A DNA stretch of 35,286 bases from Nanobdellota archaeon (GTDB lineage: Archaea > Aenigmatarchaeota > Aenigmatarchaeia > Aenigmatarchaeales > Aenigmatarchaeaceae): assembly GCA_018901655.1 (NCBI GenBank), contig JAHIEG010000006.1, positions 1 through 35,286 of the forward strand, in the 5' to 3' direction. The notes beneath the pieces were generated by a model. The model worked only from the letters and a program-made list of their open reading frames with translations. It was not told the origin of the DNA and searched no databases. Of this stretch, positions 1 through 6,634 are shown one piece after another (position 1 is the first letter of the stretch; each line of letters starts with the position of its first letter). Position numbers and translations under genes: made by a program.

Positions 1-267
1 ATTCCTTTTACTGGGTATTTCAAACCCAGACTTATATCCTTTGCTCAACCCACCTATAGCAAATCCTAATAATAACTCATCCTTTGCATCATCAATACCA
101 CCAAGAAACGCCTTGTAAGATCCATCAGCAAATAAGAATGTTGAAGCTAAGTACCCCAGTGTAGAAATATAATGATATTTAACATAATCGGAGATTTTCT
201 TACCTATAGTCTTTCTTATTTCTCTATCATCTCCTCCTTCTTTTAAAATATATCCTTTTTTTCTCAT
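1..267 (-). CDS. Hypothetical protein, N-terminal part only (runs off left edge)
   Basis: An open frame runs from the start codon to the window edge for 89 codons without a stop. The N-terminus is basic (MRKKGYILKEGGDDREIRK) and is followed by a mixed segment with YHYISTLGYLASTFLFADG and a Gly-rich stretch (GFAIGGLSKGYKSGF). I do not recognise the family and no catalytic motif is visible. Two in-frame ATGs exist (positions 273 and 267). The ribosome-binding site AGAGGAG abuts the first and lies six bases before the second, so I prefer 267. A TATA-like CTTTAAAT lies about 35 bases upstream on this strand. The gene is divergent from the methylthiotransferase fragment at 347. Confidence 0.6.
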   Translation of the reverse strand, partial: MRKKGYILKEGGDDREIRKTIGKKISDYVKYHYISTLGYLASTFLFADGSYKAFLGGIDDAKDELLLGFAIGGLSKGYKSGFEIPSKRN

Positions 268-302
268 ATTCATCTCCTCTAATTAATAATTGAATAGGAA
301 AA

Positions 303-325
303 GATTTAAAGTGAATTATATATAC
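303..325. promoter_or_regulatory. Divergent TATA boxes
   Basis: ATTATATATA (315-324) lies 23-32 bases before the ATG at 347, the spacing of an archaeal leaderless promoter on the plus strand. The minus-strand CTTTAAAT at about 303-310 is placed to serve the leftward gene that starts at 267. Transcription starts are inferred from spacing only. Confidence 0.5.
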
Positions 326-346
326 GTCAAAAAGCTAAATTAATTT

Positions 347-421
347 ATGCATGTCTATGTTGAAACATATGGTTGTAGCGCAAATATAAGCGAATCTGAA
401 ATAATTGCTGGACTTCTGTGA
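347..421 (+). pseudogene. 5' fragment of a MiaB/CDKAL1-type tRNA methylthiotransferase
   Basis: From ATG 347 the frame reads 24 codons and stops at TGA 419-421. It contains TYGCSAN and SESEIIAGLL, the hallmark N-terminus of methylthiotransferases, whose Cys binds the auxiliary iron-sulfur cluster. It matches the start of the full-length gene at 3423 at about 14 of 24 residues, but the DNA differs at most third positions, so it is a diverged homologue and not a recent duplicate. A possible frameshift (KKPTYK in another frame just past the stop) hints that decayed homology runs about 40 bases further. It has its own leaderless promoter. The remaining ~400 codons are absent; a lipoprotein gene follows. 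It is probably the stump of the original gene, although expression of a 24-residue peptide cannot be excluded. Confidence 0.75.
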
Positions 422-486
422 AAAAGCCTACTTATAAATTCTACTATATCGTGTATAAATGAATCTGGGTTTATATTCATATTTCT

Positions 487-530
487 CACTTGAACTTATT
501 CTCAGCGTTTACTCACGCTATTGAGAAGTG
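487..530. other. Bulged stem-loop in the interval between gene fragment and lipoprotein
   Basis: AGCGT (504-508) pairs with ACGCT (515-519) around a six-base loop. TTCTC (499-503) pairs with GAGAA (523-527) after a three-base bulge. CACT (487-490) can pair with AGTG (527-530) across an eight-base left bulge. The stem is well formed for such AT-rich DNA. The rest of 422-614 holds no gene that I can support, only TATA-like stretches near 541-550 and 586-595. Confidence 0.35.
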
Positions 531-585
531 GAATTTGGTGGGTTTATAAAAATTTAATTGTTAGTCTATTTGAAAGATTTAGTTA

Positions 586-604
586 AATTTATAAAGGGGG
601 GGGG
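586..604 (+). promoter_or_regulatory. TATA box and nine-G tract before the lipoprotein gene
   Basis: AATTTATAAA (586-595) is a TATA box about 20-25 bases before ATG 615, so the mRNA would be leaderless or nearly so. It is followed at once by nine consecutive G residues (596-604), which lie between TATA box and start codon. In this AT-rich sequence such a run is conspicuous. It could act as a ribosome-binding site or as a length-variable spacer. Confidence 0.5.
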
Positions 605-614
605 AATTATAGTT

Positions 615-2048
615 ATGAAAATAAAACAGTTTGCGATATTATTTACATTAATTGCAATTGTGATTGTTTCTGGATGCGTAGCAGATCTTTCTCCAAGAGA
701 AATAGCAAAAGCTACTGATGTTGGTCAGGCATTTTTCAGAGCATACCCAAACGCTGAATTAAATGCTGGAAAATATCCTATTGCTTTTATGAGACCATTT
801 ATAGAAGATCTTCAAAAATCATGCCCAGATATTGAATTAAAAGAGTATTGGCGTATAAGTGCTTATGATTTAGATTCTGATTTATCAGCTGTGATATGGA
901 TTGATGCAGAGTCAATGGAACCTACATGTTTCCTAAAATCTTCAGATATAAGATTACCAGAAAGAAATTATAATATTACAATAGCAGATTTACCTAAGAA
1001 TTCAATACTGTTGTCTCCTTTAAATTTAGCAATGGTTGTTGTTTCAGACCCTTGGATTCAAACCGTTGGAAACGATGTAAAACTTGAGGCAAGAGTCTTT
1101 AATCTTGGAGATGTTTCTACAGGACCATTTCTAACTGAATTTAGATATGACGGTTCTATTATCTATGCTGAAACAGTTAGTGATTTGAAGCCAGCAACAG
1201 GAGTAGGTCCTAATGATGAACCAAAACCAGCTGCAATTATTCAAACAGATTGGAGTAATTCAGAAGCAGGTTATCATGATATAACAGTTCAGTCTGGAGA
1301 TTATGTCTCTGCTATGAGATCATTATATTTATACGATGATGGTATAGATCTTGCTTTAATGGGAGATGTAATTTATGATTATGGTAATTATTTATATGAT
1401 AAAGCAATTGAGCAGGAAATAATTTCATTTAAAGCAGGTATACCTTTAATGAATTTGGGTAGTACTGATTCTGAAAGTTTTGATTTTGAAATTAGAGATC
1501 CTGATATAGGAGAGGTTATTTATACTTCATCTTCTCCTGGAATAGAAGGTGGAAGAGATTCAAGAGTTAATACTAACTATTTTACATTGAATATATCACT
1601 TAGAGAAAATACATCATATTATCTAAAGAATCTAGTTTTAAATATTGATCCAGAAAATAAAATAACAGAAGTAGATGAAACAAACAATATGAAAGAATTT
1701 ACTGTAGTTATACCTAAGAAGGCTGATTTAGTTACACAAAATAGTATAGGTGTTAAACCGGGTGCACGTCTAACTTTAAGTGTATATGTAAAAAATAAAG
1801 GTACTGTAGGAACAAATGATTTTATTGTTCAGCTTTGGTCTAACGGATTAATAGATGAAAAGATTGTGAATCTTGAACCAACTCAAGATATATTTGTTGA
1901 TTTTGTATGGGACGGTGCAACTGTAGGTGAGCATAATTTTAAAATAGTTGTGGATTCTGATGATGATGTTGAAGAAGCAGATGAAACAAACAATGTAGCA
2001 TTTGTATATAATCAGCGAATTAGTCAAACTGATTTTTCTGGAAGATAA
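615..2048 (+). CDS. Secreted lipoprotein with CARDB-type repeats
   Basis: The 477-residue product starts MKIKQFAILFTLIAIVIVSGC: a charged N-terminus, a hydrophobic core and a lipobox ending at Cys21, so it is probably lipid-anchored outside the membrane. Residues ~140-460 contain at least two or three immunoglobulin-like CARDB modules. The last two end in the typical VDETNN and EADETNN turns, and LEARVFNLGD, VYVKNKGTVG and VDFVWDG are typical strands. CARDB proteins are adhesive or structural surface proteins; no enzyme motif is seen. An in-frame ATG exists 57 bases upstream (558), but the lipobox and TATA spacing favour 615. It stands between the methylthiotransferase stump and a virus-like relic, in a stretch that looks acquired. 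The specific ligand is unknown. Confidence 0.8.
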   Translation: MKIKQFAILFTLIAIVIVSGCVADLSPREIAKATDVGQAFFRAYPNAELNAGKYPIAFMRPFIEDLQKSCPDIELKEYWRISAYDLDSDLSAVIWIDAESMEPTCFLKSSDIRLPERNYNITIADLPKNSILLSPLNLAMVVVSDPWIQTVGNDVKLEARVFNLGDVSTGPFLTEFRYDGSIIYAETVSDLKPATGVGPNDEPKPAAIIQTDWSNSEAGYHDITVQSGDYVSAMRSLYLYDDGIDLALMGDVIYDYGNYLYDKAIEQEIISFKAGIPLMNLGSTDSESFDFEIRDPDIGEVIYTSSSPGIEGGRDSRVNTNYFTLNISLRENTSYYLKNLVLNIDPENKITEVDETNNMKEFTVVIPKKADLVTQNSIGVKPGARLTLSVYVKNKGTVGTNDFIVQLWSNGLIDEKIVNLEPTQDIFVDFVWDGATVGEHNFKIVVDSDDDVEEADETNNVAFVYNQRISQTDFSGR

Positions 2049-2054
2049 TTGGAT

Positions 2055-2171
2055 TTATTTTTCTAATTTCTTTCTAATCTTCTCCCCAATTCTAGGAGCA
2101 TGTATATAGAAAGCTGGCCTGAAGTGAGGTCTTGGACTCATCTTTATTGTACCAAATTCTAAAAATATCAC
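2055..2171 (-). pseudogene. C-terminal relic resembling an HK97-gp10-type virus head-tail protein
   Basis: On the minus strand a short frame reads VIFLEFGTIK followed by MSPRPHFRPA and ends GEKIRKKLEK-stop. Alternative starts are GTG 2171 and ATG 2141. The pattern EFGT-x-KM-x-x-RPxxRPA is the C-terminal signature I associate with the HK97-gp10 family of phage and archaeal virus tail-completion proteins, which are normally ~120-150 residues. Only the last ~39 codons are present; a stop lies just upstream and there is no neighbouring virus structural gene. This suggests a decayed provirus fragment. The identification rests on motif recall over a short segment. Confidence 0.45.
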
Positions 2172-2205
2172 AGTTAACAATTAATATAACCTCCTAACCA
2201 CATAT

Positions 2206-2217
2206 TCACTATAGTGA
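2206..2217. repeat. Perfect 12-bp palindrome before the LAGLIDADG gene
   Basis: TCACTATAGTGA is its own reverse complement and ends four bases before the start codon at 2222. It could be an operator for the endonuclease gene or a dyad recognition site; nothing in the window decides which. Confidence 0.4.
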
Positions 2218-2221
2218 TAAA

Positions 2222-3421
2222 ATGCCTACAACCAAATCTTTAGATCAACATTTAGAAACAATTAAAAATATTCAAATAAAAAATAAGAATTATTCTGAAG
2301 CTCTACACAGATTGTGTAAAATAAGAAGAAAGTTTCAAAAACAAAATAATCTTGATAAAGAATTAAACAAAATAAAAAAAATAAGAGAAAAGATTAAAAA
2401 TCTCAGATATAATGAAAGAATAAAAAATGAAAAGATTAGCTTCTTCAGAGAGTGCCCAAACTCAATAAGAAAAGATATTTCATTAACTGCTAAAAAAATA
2501 AGAAGAGATGGATACTCTTTCGGGGAAATAGACAAACTGATATTTCGAAAATATAAAGTAAAATTTACATCACACCTCTGGAAAAATGTAAAGTATGTTA
2601 AAATGACAGAATCTGGATTAAAAAGATATCAAAAAAAGATATATAATAATAGAATAAAAGCAAGTAGTATCTCTGGTAAAATAAACAGAGATTCGGGACA
2701 TTTGAAAAAAATGAGAAAAGTGGCATTAGAAGCCTGTGTAAAAAAAGCAAGGGAACGAATACCGCAATCTTCAAAGGAAATGACTAAAGAAAAAGTAAGA
2801 ATATTAGGCCATTGTCTATTTGATGGTGGTTTATCTTATAAGAAAAAAGGATATAATGCTATATTTTACTCAAATAACTCTAATAAATTAATAAATCAAT
2901 TTAAAAATGATATGAAATCTGTTTATGGTTTAAAACCAACAGATATAAGAGAAAGAGAAGATGGAAATAAACAGATTAGATATTGCTGTATTGCTGCAGT
3001 TGAAGATTTATATCAAATCATAGGAAAAACTAATTCCAAAAAGTTACCTGATTTCATATTTAGTTTGCCTAAATCGTGGAAAATATTATTTTTAAAAACA
3101 TTCTGGGACGATGAAGGATGTGTATGTTACAATGATTTTATAGATTCTAAAAATCGAAAGCATATTAATAGGGCTGTAGAAGCCTTTGTCGCAGATGATA
3201 TAATAAGAGCAAAATTAAATAAGCTACATAATGATATTGGTATAGAAACTAGGATATGGAGAGAGAAAATAATTGTATCTAGGATAGAAAATTTAAGAAA
3301 ATTCTCTAAGCTTATTAATTTCTCATCCGGTATCAGAGTAAGTTATCCTAAAAGTAAATGGGATGGTATGGAAAAAAGGAGAGTACTTGAAATGGCTTTG
3401 GGTACAATGAGGGTGTCTTAA
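2222..3421 (+). CDS. LAGLIDADG homing-endonuclease-like protein
   Basis: The 399-residue product has two LAGLIDADG-type motifs: ILGHCLFDGGL (acidic residue D201) and FLKTFWDDEGCV (D296/D297). Each is followed by the usual alpha/beta DNA-binding saddle (NAIFYSNNSNKLINQFK after the first). The two motifs in one chain point to a monomeric enzyme that cuts a long asymmetric site. The N-terminal ~180 residues are very Lys/Arg-rich and contain a helix-turn-helix-like stretch (IRRDGYSFGEIDKLIFRKY), probably an extra DNA-binding region. It is not inside an intein or an obvious intron: the stop codon lies one base before the next gene's ATG, so it is free-standing and probably cotranscribed with it. 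Such enzymes copy themselves and flanking DNA into uncut alleles, which could explain the doubled methylthiotransferase 5' end. Confidence 0.8.
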   Translation: MPTTKSLDQHLETIKNIQIKNKNYSEALHRLCKIRRKFQKQNNLDKELNKIKKIREKIKNLRYNERIKNEKISFFRECPNSIRKDISLTAKKIRRDGYSFGEIDKLIFRKYKVKFTSHLWKNVKYVKMTESGLKRYQKKIYNNRIKASSISGKINRDSGHLKKMRKVALEACVKKARERIPQSSKEMTKEKVRILGHCLFDGGLSYKKKGYNAIFYSNNSNKLINQFKNDMKSVYGLKPTDIREREDGNKQIRYCCIAAVEDLYQIIGKTNSKKLPDFIFSLPKSWKILFLKTFWDDEGCVCYNDFIDSKNRKHINRAVEAFVADDIIRAKLNKLHNDIGIETRIWREKIIVSRIENLRKFSKLINFSSGIRVSYPKSKWDGMEKRRVLEMALGTMRVS

Positions 3422-3422
3422 G

Positions 3423-4715
3423 ATGAATATTTATATACATACATTTGGTTGTTCAGCAAACCAGGCCTTATCTGAGATGATGGCTGGCTTATTACAGAAA
3501 TCTGGATATGAAATTGTAAATAATATTAACAATTCGGATTTAATTATCGTTTCTGGATGTTGGGTCAAAGGCACCACAGAACAACGCTTATTATATTATC
3601 TAAAAGATGTTCAAGAAAAATATCCTAATAAGAAATTAATAATAAGTGGGTGTGCTCCTGAAGTTGGATATAGAAAACTAACAGATATTGCCCCAGATGT
3701 TTCCTTAGTAAGTGCCCATCATATCAAAAAAATCGCACAAGCTGTTAAGAAAACATTGGAGGGGAAAAGAATTGAACTTTTAGGAGAATCAAATGAGATC
3801 GAGCTTTGTCTACCAAGGATTAGGAAGAATCCTGTTATAGGGATAACTGTAATCAGCAGTGGTTATAATGGAAATTGTACATATTGCGCAACAAAAATAG
3901 CAAAAGGGTCGCTATATTCTTATCCAAAAACAAAGATAATAAATGAAATAACATTATCTCTCAAAGAAGGCTGTAAAGAAATATGGATTACTTCTCAAGA
4001 TACAGGAGCATTTGGAATAGATAAATACAATGAATCAAGACTACCCCAACTATTAAATGAAATTTCAAGAATTCCTGGAAATTTTATCACAAGAGTTGGA
4101 ATGATGAATCCAAATAACATTTCACCCATTCTTTCAGAACTAATTGAAGCTTTTAATTCAAAAAAAATCTATAAATTTATTCACATCCCTGTTCAATCTG
4201 GAAATAATGAAATTCTTAAAAAAATGAACAGATTCTATACAATAAAAGAATATGAAGAAATAGTTAAATCGTTTAGAGATGCTTTCAGATGTACTGTTTG
4301 GACAGATATTATTGTAGGCTATCCTGGAGAAACAGATGAACAGTTTAAAGACAGTCTTAATATGATTAAAAGATTAGAACCCGATTGGGTTAATATTTCA
4401 AGATTTGCAAAACGAGAAGGTACCCCAGCTGCTAAATTAAAACAGTTGGATACAGAAGAAATGAAAAGACGAACAAATACAATAACAAATCTAGTTAATA
4501 ATATCGCTCTAAAAAGAAACGAAAAATGGAAAGACTGGATTGGAGAAATACTTATAACAGAAAAAGGTAAAAAAGACGGTCAGTGGATTGGAAGAAATTT
4601 TGCATACAAACCTATTTTAATTAATAAGTCTGGGAATCTTTTAGGAAAGAAATTTAAAGTAAAAATAATTAATGCTACACCTTCAATTTTAGTTGGATGG
4701 CCAATTAAGCCCTAA
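3423..4715 (+). CDS. tRNA t6A37 methylthiotransferase (CDKAL1/e-MtaB type), first radical-SAM Cys replaced by Tyr
   Basis: The family is radical-SAM enzymes that convert t6A37 to ms2t6A37 in ANN-decoding tRNAs. Domain order is complete for 430 residues: an N-terminal UPF0004 domain with cluster ligands Cys10 (TFGCSAN), Cys46 (SGCWVKGTTE) and Cys77 (SGCAPE); a radical-SAM barrel; and a C-terminal TRAM RNA-binding domain (about 370-428). The radical-SAM motif should be CxxxCxxC, but it reads Y148-NGN-C152-TY-C155. The codon is TAT (3864-3866) where one base change would give TGT. Without the third cluster ligand, activity is doubtful. GGGTG before the ATG serves as ribosome-binding site and overlaps the end of the endonuclease gene. 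It is homologous to the fragment at 347. Alternatives are a sequencing error, an inactivating mutation, or an atypical ligand. Confidence 0.9.
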   Translation: MNIYIHTFGCSANQALSEMMAGLLQKSGYEIVNNINNSDLIIVSGCWVKGTTEQRLLYYLKDVQEKYPNKKLIISGCAPEVGYRKLTDIAPDVSLVSAHHIKKIAQAVKKTLEGKRIELLGESNEIELCLPRIRKNPVIGITVISSGYNGNCTYCATKIAKGSLYSYPKTKIINEITLSLKEGCKEIWITSQDTGAFGIDKYNESRLPQLLNEISRIPGNFITRVGMMNPNNISPILSELIEAFNSKKIYKFIHIPVQSGNNEILKKMNRFYTIKEYEEIVKSFRDAFRCTVWTDIIVGYPGETDEQFKDSLNMIKRLEPDWVNISRFAKREGTPAAKLKQLDTEEMKRRTNTITNLVNNIALKRNEKWKDWIGEILITEKGKKDGQWIGRNFAYKPILINKSGNLLGKKFKVKIINATPSILVGWPIKP

Positions 4716-4854
4716 CTGTATTTTTACAATAACCAGTTACTATTTTCTCTCCAACCTCCTCTCCATATATCTTTAATGGAGAATTAAAATCCTGCCGATT
4801 ATCACAATCATCAGTACTATTACACAGTGTCTCAAAACAAAGATTATTACACAT
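4705..4854 (-). CDS. Cys-rich 49-residue microprotein, unrecognised
   Basis: The frame begins MCNNLCFETLCN, has cysteines at 2, 6, 11, 17 and 43, and ends GEKIVTGYCKNTVRA. The composition (balanced charges, DFNSPLKIYGEEVGEK) looks like real protein. Cys spacing suggests metal binding or disulfides, but I do not know the family. GGTG lies about nine bases before the ATG. Its start overlaps the end of the 22-codon frame upstream by eight bases, so the two are translationally coupled or are halves of one frameshifted gene. Its stop lies inside the 3' end of the convergent methylthiotransferase. Confidence 0.5.
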   Translation of the reverse strand: MCNNLCFETLCNSTDDCDNRQDFNSPLKIYGEEVGEKIVTGYCKNTVRA

Positions 4855-4915
4855 CTTTCTTTGCACCAATTACCGTATCTACTAATACACCAAATCCATA
4901 TGTTTTATTTTTCAT
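4847..4915 (-). CDS. 22-residue upstream micro-ORF
   Basis: MKNKTYGFGVLVDTVIGAKK is followed by DV and a stop. GGTG sits six bases before the ATG, a good archaeal ribosome-binding site, and a TATA box (GTTTATATAC, 4966-4975 on this strand) stands upstream. The stop overlaps the start of the Cys-rich microprotein. It may be a leader peptide, or the N-terminus of that protein separated by a one-base shift. Confidence 0.4.
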   Translation of the reverse strand: MKNKTYGFGVLVDTVIGAKKDV

Positions 4916-4965
4916 TTTTTACACCAAAGGAATCGGAGGAATTCCTATATTTAACTTACCAAAGA

Positions 4966-4975
4966 GTATATAAAC
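4966..4975 (-). promoter_or_regulatory. TATA box for the two micro-ORFs
   Basis: GTTTATATAC on the minus strand, about 50 bases before ATG 4915. A 10-bp palindrome AGGAATTCCT (4937-4946) lies at the predicted transcription start and could bind a regulator. Confidence 0.4.
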
Positions 4976-5045
4976 CCTTTATGAAGATTTAGTCTAGACC
5001 CATGATTCAGTAAAGATTTATTAATGGAAAATACAAATTAGTTTT

Positions 5046-5684
5046 ATGATATTGATACCCGAATGGTTCTTTGGACCACATTCATTTGTTTATATAATAT
5101 GTGCAATGATTGGTTTCTTAGTAAGCTTTTATTCTTATAGAAGTTATCAACTAGCAAAAGGAAAAGATCATCTCTATCTTTATCTTGGCTTTGCTTCATT
5201 AAGCATGGCATTTCTAATTTTAGGAATAACCGAACTATATTCATATCTTAGTATTTCAAGTGGTGTAACTAATATGTTCGAAGCATATTCATCGTTTAGA
5301 GATTTTGGAATATGGATATATTATGCTGGTTCAGTAATTGCATATGCACTGTTTGCATTAGTTTATTTACCTAAAGAGTATAGAATTCTTCCTCTATTTT
5401 TACCAATGTGGTGGAAAGGCTTCCCATACTTCCATTCAATTGCATTATTATTATTATCATTCACTATATTCAGATCAACTGGTAATTGGTTTATAAAAAG
5501 AACTAAAAACTCAATGCTTGTATTTATTTCATTTTTACTAATCGGCTTTTATCACCTATTACTTTACTTTGCAGCATTTAGCGAACTTTTGTTTGTTTTA
5601 GCACATGTGTCACTAATACTCGGATTCCTTTCATTCTTCTATATGATATTTAGAGTGAGTAGGAACAAGGGTCGAAGAAAATGA
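5046..5684 (+). CDS. Polytopic membrane protein, unknown function
   Basis: The 212-residue product has about six hydrophobic segments (roughly residues 13-33, 43-66, 91-109, 128-143, 154-176 and 180-203) separated by short charged loops such as YRSYQLAKGKDH and RSTGNWFIKRTKNS, and ends in a basic tail (RVSRNKGRRK). No catalytic motif is visible. A TATA-like GATTTATTA about 25 bases before the ATG suggests a leaderless mRNA. Its stop overlaps the start of the winged-helix gene by four bases (ATGA), so the two are cotranscribed. A membrane component paired with a DNA-binding partner suggests sensing, but that is inference from position. Confidence 0.75.
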   Translation: MILIPEWFFGPHSFVYIICAMIGFLVSFYSYRSYQLAKGKDHLYLYLGFASLSMAFLILGITELYSYLSISSGVTNMFEAYSSFRDFGIWIYYAGSVIAYALFALVYLPKEYRILPLFLPMWWKGFPYFHSIALLLLSFTIFRSTGNWFIKRTKNSMLVFISFLLIGFYHLLLYFAAFSELLFVLAHVSLILGFLSFFYMIFRVSRNKGRRK

Positions 5685-5959
5685 AAGAAAGACGTTCAAA
5701 AGTTCAAATACTGGTAGATATATTACGAGTTGTACAGAGAAAAGGTGGTAGAGCAAAATCAACTCATATTCTGTATGGAGCTAATCTTTCACATAAAAGA
5801 CTTAAACAACACTTAGATCAACTTTTAGAAAACGAATTTTTAGAAATGGTCAGTCTAAGTGGAAGACCGTATTACAAAATAACTCCAAAAGGTGTTAAAT
5901 TCATAGTTGAGTTCAAAAAAATCGAAGAGATAACAGATGCATTTGGTATATCTATTTAA
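5681..5959 (+). CDS. Winged-helix DNA-binding protein (HTH_45-like)
   Basis: The 92-residue product is a single small winged helix: an N-terminal helix (KVQILVDILRVVQRKGG), a helix-turn-helix (AKSTHILYGANLSHKRLKQHLDQLLENEFLE) and a wing with YYKITPKGVKFI. This layout is the archaeal HTH_45 type of regulator, often found in viruses and as a partner of membrane proteins. It overlaps the upstream membrane-protein gene by four bases. The last codons overlap the TATA box of tRNA-Gly. The target operator is unknown. Confidence 0.8.
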   Translation: MKERRSKVQILVDILRVVQRKGGRAKSTHILYGANLSHKRLKQHLDQLLENEFLEMVSLSGRPYYKITPKGVKFIVEFKKIEEITDAFGISI

Positions 5960-5985
5960 ATAATCAAACTCAAATTCTTTAGTAT

Positions 5986-6081
5986 GCGCCATTAGTATAG
6001 TGGCTAGTATGCTAGCTTGCCAAGAAACTTCGGTTTCGCAATCAGCTAGTGACAGGGGTTCAAATCCCCTATGGCGCACCA
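5986..6081 (+). tRNA. tRNA-Gly (GCC) with a 21-nt intron at the canonical 37/38 site
   Basis: Acceptor GCGCCAT pairs with ATGGCGC, the T-arm is AGGGG-TTCAAAT-CCCCT, and CCA is encoded (6079-6081). After removal of 6023-6043 the anticodon arm is CTAGC-TTGCCAA-GCTAG, giving anticodon GCC. The intron junctions form a canonical bulge-helix-bulge: TTGC pairs with GCAA between bulges CA|A and TC|A, capped by GAAAC-TTCG-GTTTC. TTTAAAT at 5955-5961 is the promoter. Confidence 0.95.
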
Positions 6082-6127
6082 AATGATTTAAATAGTAAGA
6101 AAATTGAATAGATTAAAAGGTGAAAAC

Positions 6128-6589
6128 ATGTTTGGATTTGGAAAAAAGAAAAAAGATGATATACAAGAAGTTAAAGATATAGTAGAACCAGCTAGACCTA
6201 TAATGCCAAGACAAACAGAAATAGCAATTAATAGAATAGATATACCATCTAGTTCTGAACCAAAAAGCTTTGCACCACTATTTATTAAAATAGACAAGTA
6301 TAAAGAAGTTCTTCAAAAAGTTCAAAAAATGAAAAGTATTGTAAATAACCTAAACAGACTAATAGTTTTACAAGATTCTATTGAAAAAGCAAGAGCTGAC
6401 TCATTAGACGCAATGAAAAAAAACATACAAGACTTTCAATCAACAATTCAAACATTAGATCAGGAACTTGTAAGACCACAACAAATGGAACCATTTATAA
6501 GAGATACACAAACACAGAAAATAGATACTTACACAAATCAACTTGAAGATGAGATAGGAAAATTAAAAGAACAACTTAACAAATTTTAA
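6128..6589 (+). CDS. Coiled-coil protein, unknown function
   Basis: The 153-residue product has a short basic N-terminus (MFGFGKKKKDD), a proline-containing linker and a segment FAPLFIKIDKYKEVLQKVQKMK that opens a long amphipathic helix. From about residue 60 to the end the sequence is almost entirely predicted helix or coiled coil, without membrane segments or cysteines. It is a likely cytoplasmic oligomeric or scaffold protein; I cannot name a function. I chose ATG 6128 rather than the in-frame codon 24 bases upstream because AAAGGTGA lies just before it, and GATTTAAATAG at about 6087-6097 is its TATA box. Confidence 0.75.
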   Translation: MFGFGKKKKDDIQEVKDIVEPARPIMPRQTEIAINRIDIPSSSEPKSFAPLFIKIDKYKEVLQKVQKMKSIVNNLNRLIVLQDSIEKARADSLDAMKKNIQDFQSTIQTLDQELVRPQQMEPFIRDTQTQKIDTYTNQLEDEIGKLKEQLNKF

Positions 6590-6634
6590 TTCTTTATAAA
6601 CTTTTTAAATCTAGATAATCATACTAATTACTAT

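Noticed and set aside
558-614. Longer N-terminus for the lipoprotein
   Set aside because: It would place 19 extra residues before a clean lipoprotein signal peptide and bury the TATA box and G-tract inside the coding region.
2222-4715. Intein or group I intron carrying the endonuclease
   Set aside because: The endonuclease frame has its own start and stop, no splice-junction residues, and the methylthiotransferase behind it is complete at its N-terminus.
4716-5045. A larger gene in the interval after the methylthiotransferase
   Set aside because: Apart from the two micro-ORFs and promoters described, no frame of useful length or with motifs exists on either strand.
6023-6043. tRNA-Gly intron as something unusual
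   Set aside because: Position 37/38 and the bulge-helix-bulge are canonical for archaea.
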